Shown: in pieces, positions 1 to 6,380 of the stretch
Layout of the letters: each line of letters begins with the position of its first letter
Numbering within the stretch: position 1 is the first letter of the stretch
NCBI GenBank assembly: GCA_905208975.1
Contig: CAJLRE010000028.1
Coordinates: 1-21,638 of the forward strand
Direction of reading: 5' to 3'
DNA from: an uncultured Collinsella sp.
Lineage (GTDB): Bacteria > Actinomycetota > Coriobacteriia > Coriobacteriales > Coriobacteriaceae
DNA: 21,638 nt
The notes under the pieces: generated by a model
Database searches by the model: none
What the model was told of the DNA's origin: nothing
The model's input: the letters and a program-made list of their open reading frames with translations, nothing else
Made by a program: the position numbers and the translations under genes

Positions 1-201
1 TCATTCCGTGCGGGTTATATGCAGGTTTGCCTGCGCACGCTATCATGTATGGGTTAGACCGCAACTATGTACCCCATACGCGAAGGGATGCGCATGTATC
101 TGAAGATCGACATGTTCTAGCCGGGCTTACCCCCGCAGTGGCGCCGCGCGCCCCATCAACTCTGCCGATTTTCACCTTCACGCATATAAAGGAGTCCCGC
201 C
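1..201. other. Upstream region of prfA, no convincing gene
   Basis: No open frame here looks coding. A small hairpin (GCAGG, loop TTTG, CCTGC) lies at 21-34. GTATGGG at 47-53 can pair with CCCATAC at 73-79 across a long loop. I could not identify a credible -35/-10 pair for prfA, so its promoter may lie further upstream or the gene may be co-transcribed with whatever precedes the window. The last bases carry the AAAGGAG ribosome binding site of prfA. Confidence 0.5.
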
Positions 202-1269
202 ATGCGCGACAAGCTCGAAAAGATTATCAAGGCCTACGAGGAACTCGAGAAGAAACTCTCCGACCCGGCCGTCGCCTCCGATATTAAGGAGTTCACGCGT
301 CTCAACAAGGAGTACGCGCACCAGTCTGACCTCATCGCCGCCTCGCGCGAGTACATCGGCGCGCTCGACGACATCGAGGCTGCCAAGGAAATGCTCCACG
401 ATACTACCGATGCCGATGAGAAGGAGATGCTCCAGATGGACATCTCCGAAAACGAGGCCAAGCTTCCCCAGCTCGAGGAAGACATTAAGTACATGCTCAT
501 CCCAAGCGACCCCAATGACGACAAGAACACCATCGTCGAGATTCGCTCCGCCGCCGGTGGCGACGAGGCGGCCATCTTTGCCGGCGATCTGTACAAGATG
601 TACCAGCGCTTCTGCGAGTCGCGCGGCTGGAAGACCACCGTGCTCGACTCCAGCCCCAGCGAGGCCGGCGGCTTTAAGTCCATCGAGTTCAAGGTCGAGG
701 GTGACCGCGTCTACTCCGTCATGAAGTACGAGTCCGGCGTGCATCGCGTCCAGCGCGTCCCCAAGACCGAGTCCCAGGGTCGCATCCAGACCTCCACGGC
801 AACCGTCGCCGTGCTTCCCGAGGCCGAGGAAATCGACGTCCAGATCAACCAGTCTGACCTGCGCATCGACACCTACTGCGCCTCCGGCCCTGGCGGTCAG
901 TGCGTTAACACCACCTACTCCGCCGTGCGCATCACCCACCTGCCCACCAACACCGTGGTGCAGTCGCAGGAACAGCGCTCCCAGATCCAGAACCGCGAAG
1001 TCTGCATGCAGATGCTGCGCGCCCGTCTGTACGAGATGGAGCTCGAGAAGCAGCAGGCGGAGCTCGGTGCCGAGCGCCAGAGCCAGATTGGCCACGGCAA
1101 CCGTTCCGAGAAAATCCGTACCTACAACCAGCCCCAGGACCGTGTGACCGATCACCGTATCGGCTTCAACTCCACCTACAACGGCGTCCTCCTGGGCGAC
1201 CAGCTCGGCACCGTCATCGAGGCACTCGCCGCCGCCGAGCGAGCCGAGAAGCTGGCACAGGCCGTTTAG
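202..1269 (+). CDS. prfA: Peptide chain release factor 1 (RF1)
   Basis: RF1 recognises UAA and UAG stop codons in the ribosomal A site and triggers peptidyl-tRNA hydrolysis. The 355-residue protein has the usual RF1 length. The stop-codon recognition tripeptide is P187-K188-T189, in the conserved context VQRVPKTESQGR. This is the RF1-type PxT rather than the RF2 SPF motif. The catalytic G231-G232-Q233 lies in SGPGGQCVNTTYSAVR, and its glutamine is the substrate of PrmC, encoded next. The helical N-terminal domain covers roughly residues 1-95. The ATG start follows AAAGGAG with good spacing. After the stop codon comes a structured repeat containing a terminator, so prfA may be transcribed apart from prmC, although the two genes are functionally coupled. 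The call is secure. Confidence 0.98.
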   Translation: MRDKLEKIIKAYEELEKKLSDPAVASDIKEFTRLNKEYAHQSDLIAASREYIGALDDIEAAKEMLHDTTDADEKEMLQMDISENEAKLPQLEEDIKYMLIPSDPNDDKNTIVEIRSAAGGDEAAIFAGDLYKMYQRFCESRGWKTTVLDSSPSEAGGFKSIEFKVEGDRVYSVMKYESGVHRVQRVPKTESQGRIQTSTATVAVLPEAEEIDVQINQSDLRIDTYCASGPGGQCVNTTYSAVRITHLPTNTVVQSQEQRSQIQNREVCMQMLRARLYEMELEKQQAELGAERQSQIGHGNRSEKIRTYNQPQDRVTDHRIGFNSTYNGVLLGDQLGTVIEALAAAERAEKLAQAV

Positions 1270-1272
1270 TAG

Positions 1273-1425
1273 GTTACGCGGTTTTGCCAAACCGCGTAAC
1301 GGCTCGACGCTGCGCGCCGCCCAGAGCGACAATTTGTCATTCAAAAGGCAAGGCATGACCAGAAGGTCTATGCCCTGCCTTTTTCATGCCAACTTGTTCG
1401 CTCTGGACGTCGCTCGCTGACATTG
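1273..1425. repeat. Dispersed structured repeat, copy 1
   Basis: This 153-bp element starts three bases after the prfA stop codon and recurs at 17005-17157 with 14 differences and no gaps (about 91% identity by hand alignment). Three paired regions are visible. Hairpin A is GTTACGCGGTTT / AAACCGCGTAAC at 1273-1300 with loop TGCC. The outer stem B is CCAGAGCGACAA at 1321-1332 with TTGTTCGCTCTGG at 1394-1406, with one bulged T. Inside B lies a terminator hairpin at 1347-1379 followed by five T. The linkers are also highly conserved, which argues for a homologous dispersed element rather than two independently evolved terminators. It encodes no protein. It could be a REP/MITE-like element, a conserved 3'-end module or a small RNA. 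Confidence 0.85.
1347..1384 (+). terminator. Intrinsic terminator inside repeat copy 1 (prfA 3' end)
   Basis: GGCAAGGCATGACC (1347-1360), loop AGAA and GGTCTATGCCCTGCC (1365-1379) form a long stem with one A-C mismatch and one bulge. T1380-T1384 follow. AAAA at 1343-1346 precedes the stem, so it could also terminate - strand transcripts. It is expected to end the prfA transcript. Confidence 0.8.
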
Positions 1426-1830
1426 CCAAAACATCGGCGTTTCCTTGGTTGTCAAATGATCCGTAGGGAGTCATTGGTGACATTGCCTTGATATTTTATT
1501 CAGTCGGCTGTGATGTCATTTGAGCTGCTTACCTGCTTAAGGTAATTGACGGCATAAGTCCGCTATCGAAAATATTGCTCAAAATATCGTTCAAGAAGTC
1601 GCGGAGCGATTTTTGATGGGTCGCGCGTCAAGTGATTTGGCAAGTTCTTGGTTAGATATTGGTCAGTTTTGGGGCAACCTTGCCAAAAGCTTGACGAATG
1701 CAAATCTAGACGTCGACGAATGAACACTTCAGGTGGGCTCCAAGCAAAAATCTGGGCTGATTCTCGATAATTGCCTTCAATCGTCCCTTGCCAAACGCTT
1801 GCCTCGCTTACAATCTGCTCCGACATTCGC
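1426..1830. other. AT-richer intergenic stretch, possible gene remnant
   Basis: About 400 bases after the repeat contain no gene I can support, yet base composition is clearly lower in GC than the flanking genes. Two overlapping open frames exist. One is a - strand frame of 87 codons (1826 to 1563) that starts with ATG but lacks a good ribosome binding site. The other is a + strand frame from about 1549 to the stop near 1724, with amphipathic-looking sequence (for example AERFLMGRASSDLASSWLD) but no usable start codon near its beginning. Neither resembles a family I recognise. The stretch also has TTACCT/AGGTAA at 1529-1545 and TCAAATGA (1452-1459) opposite TCATTTGA (1516-1523). A decayed gene or transferred fragment is possible, and plain non-coding DNA equally so. 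Confidence 0.35.
1788..1814 (+). promoter_or_regulatory. Possible prmC promoter
   Basis: TTGCCA (1788-1793) and TACAAT (1809-1814) resemble sigma-70 boxes, but the 15-base spacing is shorter than ideal. A transcript would start about 40 bases before the prmC ATG. This is offered because a terminator separates prfA from prmC, so prmC needs its own promoter. Confidence 0.3.
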
Positions 1831-1862
1831 GCGCCGCCCGGCGCTTAAGAGGGGAGGGCCCC

Positions 1863-3113
1863 ATGGCAAACGAGATCTGGACCATCAAGCGTTGTCTTGA
1901 GTGGACCAAGGAGTACCTGGCCGAGCGCGGCGAGGAGCACCCCCGTCTTTCTGCTGAGTGGCTGCTCTGCGCTGCCACGGGTTTGGCACGCATCGACTTA
2001 TATATGCGCATGGACGAGACGCTTAACGCGGCCCAGCTCGAGACCATGCACGCGGCCGTTGTCCGCCGCGCTAAGGGCGAGCCGCTGCAATACATCACGG
2101 GCAGTACGCAGTTTCGCATGATCGACGTCGCGTGCGCCCCCGGCGTGCTCATTCCGCGCCCCGAGACCGAGATGCTCGTCGAGGAAGTCCTCAATTATCT
2201 GGATGCCGAGGTGCTGAGCCCCGAGGCTGCTGCCCGTCAGCGTGTTGAGCTGCCTTGGAACGATGAGGTCGAAGAGGCCCGCAAAGCCGAGGCCGCGCTG
2301 GCAGACGAACGCGCGACCGCCGAGCGCCGTGCCGCTAACCTGACGGCTGCCGATGAGGCGGCGCTAGGCGGCGACGTGCTGGGTAGCCGTGCCTATGCCG
2401 AGGAACTGGCCGACCGCGAGGCCGAGGAAGCCGCCGCACAGGCAGCGGAAGCCGAGACTGCGGAAGCCGCTGAGCCCGAGCTCGACGAATACGGCATCGC
2501 CATCGAGGGTGCCGACCAGGAGACGGCTTCAGCTCAGGATGCCGCTGCGCCTGCCCCAGCCGAGCCCCGCACTGCTCGCGTTCTCGAGGTCGGCTGCGGC
2601 ACGGGCTGCATCTCGCTCTCCCTTGCTTGGGAGCGCCGCGGCCACGTTACCTGCACCGCTACCGATATTGAGCCGCGTGCTATCGATCTGGCCACCAAAA
2701 ACCGCGACGCGCTCGGCCTCACGGCAGATGAGGTTGCCTTCAGCCTCACCAACCTGGTGAGCTCCATTCCCCACGACGAGTGGGGCACCTTCGACGTGCT
2801 CGTCTCCAACCCGCCTTACATCCCCACCGATGTCATGCGCTCGCTGCCGCACGAGGTCAAGGACTTTGAGCCCGATCTGGCGCTCGAGGGTGGCGCCGAC
2901 GGCCTCGATATCTTCCGCCGCCTGCTCAACGCGGCGCCCTACATGTTGCGCGCCGGCGGCCTCTTTGCCTGCGAGCTCTACGAGGGCGCGCTCGACGCTG
3001 CGGCCAAGCTCTGCCGTCAAGCGGGTCTGTCGGACGTGCGCATCGTCCACGACCTCACCGATCGCCCCCGCACCGTCCGAGCCATCGTCACCGAGCCCAA
3101 ACAGCGCCAGTAA
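1863..3113 (+). CDS. prmC: Release factor glutamine methyltransferase (HemK family) with large internal insert
   Basis: PrmC transfers a methyl group from S-adenosylmethionine to the GGQ glutamine of release factors, and prfA lies just upstream. The N-terminal helical domain includes KGEPLQYITG (71-80) and IPRPETE (97-103). The Rossmann methyltransferase domain has motif I, VLEVGCGTG (240-248), and the catalytic N316-P317-P318-Y319. At 416 residues it is far longer than the usual 280 or so. The excess is one insert at about residues 114-237, rich in Ala, Glu and Arg, and it joins the two domains. After the sheet core, ELYEG replaces the usual EIG-type segment. The ATG at 1863 is chosen because GGGAGG precedes it and the conserved domain begins there; an in-frame TTG at 1788 lacks such support. 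Function is secure, the role of the insert unknown. Confidence 0.93.
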   Translation: MANEIWTIKRCLEWTKEYLAERGEEHPRLSAEWLLCAATGLARIDLYMRMDETLNAAQLETMHAAVVRRAKGEPLQYITGSTQFRMIDVACAPGVLIPRPETEMLVEEVLNYLDAEVLSPEAAARQRVELPWNDEVEEARKAEAALADERATAERRAANLTAADEAALGGDVLGSRAYAEELADREAEEAAAQAAEAETAEAAEPELDEYGIAIEGADQETASAQDAAAPAPAEPRTARVLEVGCGTGCISLSLAWERRGHVTCTATDIEPRAIDLATKNRDALGLTADEVAFSLTNLVSSIPHDEWGTFDVLVSNPPYIPTDVMRSLPHEVKDFEPDLALEGGADGLDIFRRLLNAAPYMLRAGGLFACELYEGALDAAAKLCRQAGLSDVRIVHDLTDRPRTVRAIVTEPKQRQ

Positions 3114-3127
3114 TATTTATTAACTGG

Positions 3128-3156
3128 TTAACAAAAATTATAAATTAGTTTATAAT
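3128..3156 (+). promoter_or_regulatory. hicAB promoter
   Basis: TTAACA (3128-3133) and a perfect TATAAT (3151-3156) are separated by 17 bases, about 26 bases before the hicA start. This is the best sigma-70 match in the window. The surrounding sequence is strikingly AT-rich compared with its neighbours. Confidence 0.7.
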
Positions 3157-3157
3157 T
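3136..3157. promoter_or_regulatory. Putative HicB operator overlapping the -10 box
   Basis: AATTATAAA (3136-3144) and TTTATAATT (3149-3157) form a perfect 9-bp inverted repeat around TTAG, covering the -10 element of hicAB. HicB antitoxins with a C-terminal DNA-binding domain usually repress their own operon at such palindromes. Binding here would block RNA polymerase. The assignment to HicB is inference. Confidence 0.55.
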
Positions 3158-3181
3158 AGGACGGCTGAAAGAGGTCGGCCC

Positions 3182-3367
3182 ATGCAACCTCCTACCTTTC
3201 GGGAAATCATTGCCCTACTCAAGCACGATGGACTCGTGAAGGTCGCGCAAGTCGGTAGTCATGCTAAGTATGTTTCTGGTGACCGTGTTGTCACCGTGAA
3301 CGGCTCTGGTGGTGATCGACCAAAGAAGGGCACGTGGGCAAGTATTCGTCGCCAAGCTGGATGGTAG
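3182..3367 (+). CDS. hicA: HicA-type mRNA interferase toxin
   Basis: This 61-residue protein has the size and layout of HicA toxins, small double-stranded-RNA-binding-fold proteins that cleave mRNA. It shows FREIIALLKHDG (6-17), then VGSHAKY with the conserved catalytic H27, and a C-terminal KGTWASIRRQAGW (49-61) corresponding to the family's terminal helix. hicB follows after 11 bases, the standard toxin-first order. The start codon follows GAGGTCGG with modest ribosome-binding quality. Lower GC than the flanking genes and its own promoter suggest insertion into an otherwise conserved prmC-tsaC neighbourhood. All catalytic features are present, so the toxin appears intact. Confidence 0.9.
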   Translation: MQPPTFREIIALLKHDGLVKVAQVGSHAKYVSGDRVVTVNGSGGDRPKKGTWASIRRQAGW

Positions 3368-3378
3368 TTGGAGGCAAA

Positions 3379-3825
3379 ATGAGGCAGCGATTTACCTATG
3401 ACTGCGTTCTCATAAAAGAAGACGACGGTTACTGCGCTAGCTTCCCGCAGATTCCCGGCGCCTTTGCCGATGGCGATACGCGCGAAGAAGCGATTGCCCA
3501 TGCTACCGAGGCACTGATGGCGTTTTTGGCCGACGACCTCAACAACGGTTTGACTCCGGCAGGGTACGAACGCTCGGCCGAGGTCGTGGCCCTTTCAGTC
3601 GAAATCGACCACGAGGACGCTCGGGAAGCGGCGTGCCGAACATTTAAAGACGCAGCGCTGGACCTCAAAGTCTCCGCTCCGCGGATTACCGCGCTGGTCA
3701 AAGCCGGAAAGCTCGATGTTGAACTCGTCGACGGCCGTCGGATGATAACGATAGACAGCATCGAGCGCTACGCCGCCCAAGAACGCCACGCCGGCAGGCC
3801 AAAGAAGTTCGTCGCGGTCCAATAA
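3379..3825 (+). CDS. hicB: HicB-type antitoxin with C-terminal DNA-binding domain
   Basis: HicB binds and neutralises HicA and usually autoregulates the pair. Residues about 5-60 form the partial RNase H-fold HicB domain, with DDGYCASFPQIPGAFADGDT and the following EEAIAHATEAL helix. Residues about 93-140 (AALDLKVSAPRITALVKAGK, then a DGRRMITIDSIERYAA segment) look like an excisionase/MerR-like winged helix that would bind the palindrome upstream of hicA. The tail GRPKK is basic. The ATG at 3379 is preferred because GGAGG precedes it by a few bases; the in-frame ATG at 3334 lies inside hicA and lacks such a site. Length from 3379 is 148 residues, on the long side for HicB because of the DNA-binding domain. 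Confidence 0.88.
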   Translation: MRQRFTYDCVLIKEDDGYCASFPQIPGAFADGDTREEAIAHATEALMAFLADDLNNGLTPAGYERSAEVVALSVEIDHEDAREAACRTFKDAALDLKVSAPRITALVKAGKLDVELVDGRRMITIDSIERYAAQERHAGRPKKFVAVQ

Positions 3826-3958
3826 CCCCTCACTTTCACCGACTACAATAGCCGCTCACCAAACCAACATGCGCTGTGGGCAAATGGATTGAACGTTTCG
3901 TGCGAGAATGCCCCTCAGTAAACAAACTTGCACCAGAGCGTAAGGGGCTGGCATACAC

Positions 3959-4702
3959 ATGCAGACGGTCTATCGGGTATACGAGGGAGCGCGCGAGCCG
4001 CATCGGCTTGCCGTTGAGCGTACGGCCGAGGTACTCGGCTGTGGCGGACTGGCCCTGATCCCGACCGAGACCGTCTATGGCGTCGCCGTGGCAGTCAATG
4101 CCTTCTCGGACGCCGCACCCCAAGACACAAGCGAATCCCCCTCGTGGCCGCGCGACCCGCAAGCCACCGTCAATGGCGCCGCGGTCCCTGCGCTCGGTAC
4201 CGGCTACCGCCGCATCTTCACTCTCAAGCAACGTGAACTCACGCAAACCGTCGCTTGGCTGGTCGATGGCATCGAAGCGCTCGACCGCTATGGCGCGGAT
4301 ATTCCGGAAGATGCCCGCGTACTCGCGCGACGATGCTGGCCGGGAGCCCTGACTATCGTGGTCAAGGCAGCCCCCTGCGTGCCGACCTTTATGCGTGCTG
4401 CCGACGACACCGTGGCCCTGCGCGCTTCGGCCTCTCCCGTGGTCCAGGCGCTCATCCGCGCCTGCGGCAGTCCCCTTGCCTGCACCAGCGCCAACACGCA
4501 CGGCGCGCCCTCGCCGGCAAGCTTTGCCGCCGTCGAGGGTCGCATCCTGGAGGGGGTCGATGTTGCCGTCGACGCCGGTGAGACCCCGTGTCGCGACGCC
4601 TCGACCATCGTGTCGTTCCAGCACGGCGGGCTCCAGATCCTGCGCCAAGGCGCACTTCCCGCATCAGAGATCGAACGGGTCCTGTCCGACCCGATGCAAT
4701 AG
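3959..4702 (+). CDS. tsaC: Threonylcarbamoyl-AMP synthase, YrdC/Sua5 family
   Basis: This enzyme family makes threonylcarbamoyl-adenylate from threonine, bicarbonate and ATP, the first step of the t6A37 modification of ANN-decoding tRNAs. Visible motifs are IPTETVYG (34-41), the nucleotide-binding K90-Q91-R92, CWPGALTIV (126-134), VALR (152-155) and TSAN (176-179). The 247 residues fit a YrdC-domain protein without the extra Sua5 C-terminal domain. Between VYGVAVAVNAF and YRRIF there is an unusual 33-residue Pro/Ala/Ser-rich loop (about 50-82), where most family members run directly on. The usual Pro after K-x-R is replaced by ELTQ. AAGGGG about 11 bases before the ATG is a weak ribosome binding site. 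TACAAT at 3844-3849 could be a -10 box, but no -35 is convincing. glpK follows after 13 bases. Confidence 0.85.
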   Translation: MQTVYRVYEGAREPHRLAVERTAEVLGCGGLALIPTETVYGVAVAVNAFSDAAPQDTSESPSWPRDPQATVNGAAVPALGTGYRRIFTLKQRELTQTVAWLVDGIEALDRYGADIPEDARVLARRCWPGALTIVVKAAPCVPTFMRAADDTVALRASASPVVQALIRACGSPLACTSANTHGAPSPASFAAVEGRILEGVDVAVDAGETPCRDASTIVSFQHGGLQILRQGALPASEIERVLSDPMQ

Positions 4703-4715
4703 AAAGGTGTAAGCG

Positions 4716-6257
4716 ATGTCGTTGAATCTGGGCAGCCTGGGCATGGAAGATGCCTCGTTTAACTTTGGCGGTTCCTACATCATGGCGCTCGACTGCGGCA
4801 CCACCTCGGTACTTGCGACCATCGTCGACGAGTACGGATGCATCGTCGCGCAGGCACGTCGCAGCGTCAAAACCAGTTTTCCGCGTCCCGGTTGGGTGGA
4901 GCAAGACCCCATGGCGGTCCTTGCCAGCCAGATCGCCGTCATGATGGAAGTCCAGTTTAAGAGCGGTATCCACTCCGACCGCATTGCCGCCATCGGCATC
5001 TCCAACCAGCGCGAGACCACGGTGGTCTGGGACCGCGTGAGCGGTCAGCCGATCTATAACGCCATCGTGTGGCAGTGCCGCCGTACCGCGCCGGCAATCG
5101 ACGCGTTGGTTGAACAGGGTTGCGAGGAGCTGGTGCGCTCCCGCACGGGACTCACGCTCGACCCGTATTTCTCGGCCTCCAAGGTACAGTGGATTCTCGA
5201 CAACGTCGACGGCGCACGCGAGAGCGCGGCGGCGGGCGACCTCATGTTTGGCACCATCGACACCTGGCTCATCTACAACCTCACCGGCGGCCAGGTCTTT
5301 GCCACCGACTACACCAATGCCAGCCGCACGGCACTCTTTAATATCCATACGCTCGATTGGGACGACGACCTGCTGGCGCTCTTTGACGTTCCACGTTCCA
5401 TGATGCCCGAGGTTCGCTGGAGCTCGGGTGACTACGGCCGCGTCGCGAGCGACATCATGACCAACATGCCGCCCATCATGGGTGTGGCGGGCGACCAGCA
5501 GGCGTCGCTGTTCGGTCACTGCTGCTTCCATCCCGGCCAGACCAAAAACACCTATGGCACGGGCTGCTTTATGCTCATGAACACCGGCGACGAGATCGTC
5601 GAATCCAAGAACGGTCTGGTCTCCACCATCGGTATCGCTGCGAACGGGAAGATCAGCTATGCGCTCGAGGGCTCCATCTTTGCTGCCGGTTCCACCATGA
5701 ACTGGCTTCGCAACAACATGGGCATCATCTCGAGCGTGAGCGAGTCGGCACAACTCGCCGCTTCGATTAGCGACAACGAGGGCTGCTACTTCGTTCCGGC
5801 CTTTGCGGGTTTGGGTGCTCCCTGGTGGGACCCGCACGCTCGCGGTATCGTGTGCGGTCTGACCGGCGCCTCGAGCCGTGCGACCATCGTACGTGCCGCC
5901 TGCGAATCCATGGCATATCAGAGCTACGACGTGCTGCGCGCCATGGAGCAGGACGTGGGGCTTTCGATTGAGCGCCTGTCTGTCGATGGCGGTGCCTCGC
6001 GCAACGAGTTCATCATGCAATTCCAGGCCGACCTGCTGGATATCCCCGTGCTGCAATGCGAGACGGTGGAGACCACGGCAATCGGTGCCGCGTACTTGGC
6101 GGGTCTTGCCGTCGGCTATTGGGAAGACCTGGAAGAGCTGGAGCAAAATGCCCAGATCGTTAGGACCTTCCTTCCCCACATGTCCGCCGAGCGCCGCGAG
6201 CAAAACCTTGCGGGCTGGCGTGATGCAGTCAGGCGCTCGCTCAGCACCTCACAGTAG
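4716..6257 (+). CDS. glpK: Glycerol kinase
   Basis: GlpK phosphorylates glycerol to sn-glycerol-3-phosphate with ATP in the cytoplasm. The 513-residue FGGY-family protein carries the phosphate-binding DCGTTS near the start (usually DQGTTS), glycerol-contacting NQRET, WQCRRT, DPYFSASK and GDQQASLFG, and the C-terminal VDGGASRNEFIMQFQAD and ETTAIGAAYLAGLA segments. About 20 residues precede the conserved start, so the in-frame ATG at 4743 is an alternative. The upstream ATG is chosen because AAAGGTG precedes it. The position of the PTS-phosphorylated histidine of Gram-positive GlpK (HFYG loop) is D246 here, so HPr-dependent activation is unlikely. It lies 13 bases after tsaC, likely the same transcript. 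No glpF or glpD is adjacent. Confidence 0.95.
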   Translation: MSLNLGSLGMEDASFNFGGSYIMALDCGTTSVLATIVDEYGCIVAQARRSVKTSFPRPGWVEQDPMAVLASQIAVMMEVQFKSGIHSDRIAAIGISNQRETTVVWDRVSGQPIYNAIVWQCRRTAPAIDALVEQGCEELVRSRTGLTLDPYFSASKVQWILDNVDGARESAAAGDLMFGTIDTWLIYNLTGGQVFATDYTNASRTALFNIHTLDWDDDLLALFDVPRSMMPEVRWSSGDYGRVASDIMTNMPPIMGVAGDQQASLFGHCCFHPGQTKNTYGTGCFMLMNTGDEIVESKNGLVSTIGIAANGKISYALEGSIFAAGSTMNWLRNNMGIISSVSESAQLAASISDNEGCYFVPAFAGLGAPWWDPHARGIVCGLTGASSRATIVRAACESMAYQSYDVLRAMEQDVGLSIERLSVDGGASRNEFIMQFQADLLDIPVLQCETVETTAIGAAYLAGLAVGYWEDLEELEQNAQIVRTFLPHMSAERREQNLAGWRDAVRRSLSTSQ

Positions 6258-6329
6258 GGCTGCGATGGGCTGCTCGATACAACAAACCGCTAAACTAATG
6301 TATGGCGTGCGGTGGCGACATTGCTGCGC

Positions 6330-6357
6330 GCCTTGTCAGCAAGGCCGTTTTGCGGCC
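6330..6357 (+). promoter_or_regulatory. Two mutually exclusive hairpins in the upp leader
   Basis: GCCTTG (6330-6335), loop TCAG and CAAGGC (6340-6345) form one stem followed by a T4 run. GGCCG (6343-6347), loop TTTTG and CGGCC (6353-6357) form another, and the two share bases 6343-6345. The arrangement could act as an attenuator ahead of upp. It does not match the PyrR-binding loop as I know it. The stems are short, so this may be incidental. Confidence 0.3.
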
Positions 6358-6380
6358 GCAACGAAAGGGGCAATCAACCC

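Noticed and set aside
1563..1826. 87-codon - strand frame as a real gene
   Set aside because: No good ribosome binding site, no recognised family, and a competing open frame on the other strand; kept only as part of the intergenic description.
3334..3378. Longer hicB start overlapping hicA
   Set aside because: The ATG lies within hicA without a ribosome binding site, whereas GGAGG precedes 3379.
3910..3948. GCCCCT/AGGGGC pairing that could hide the tsaC ribosome binding site
   Set aside because: Only six base pairs across a 27-base loop; too weak to claim as a regulatory switch.
4452..6203. 583-codon open frame antisense to tsaC and glpK
   Set aside because: It is a shadow of GC-rich coding sequence; both genes on the + strand have full family motifs, and the antisense product resembles no family.
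6312..6380. Longer upp start at 6312
   Set aside because: No ribosome binding site, the added residues are not family-like, and GAAAGGGG clearly marks 6381.
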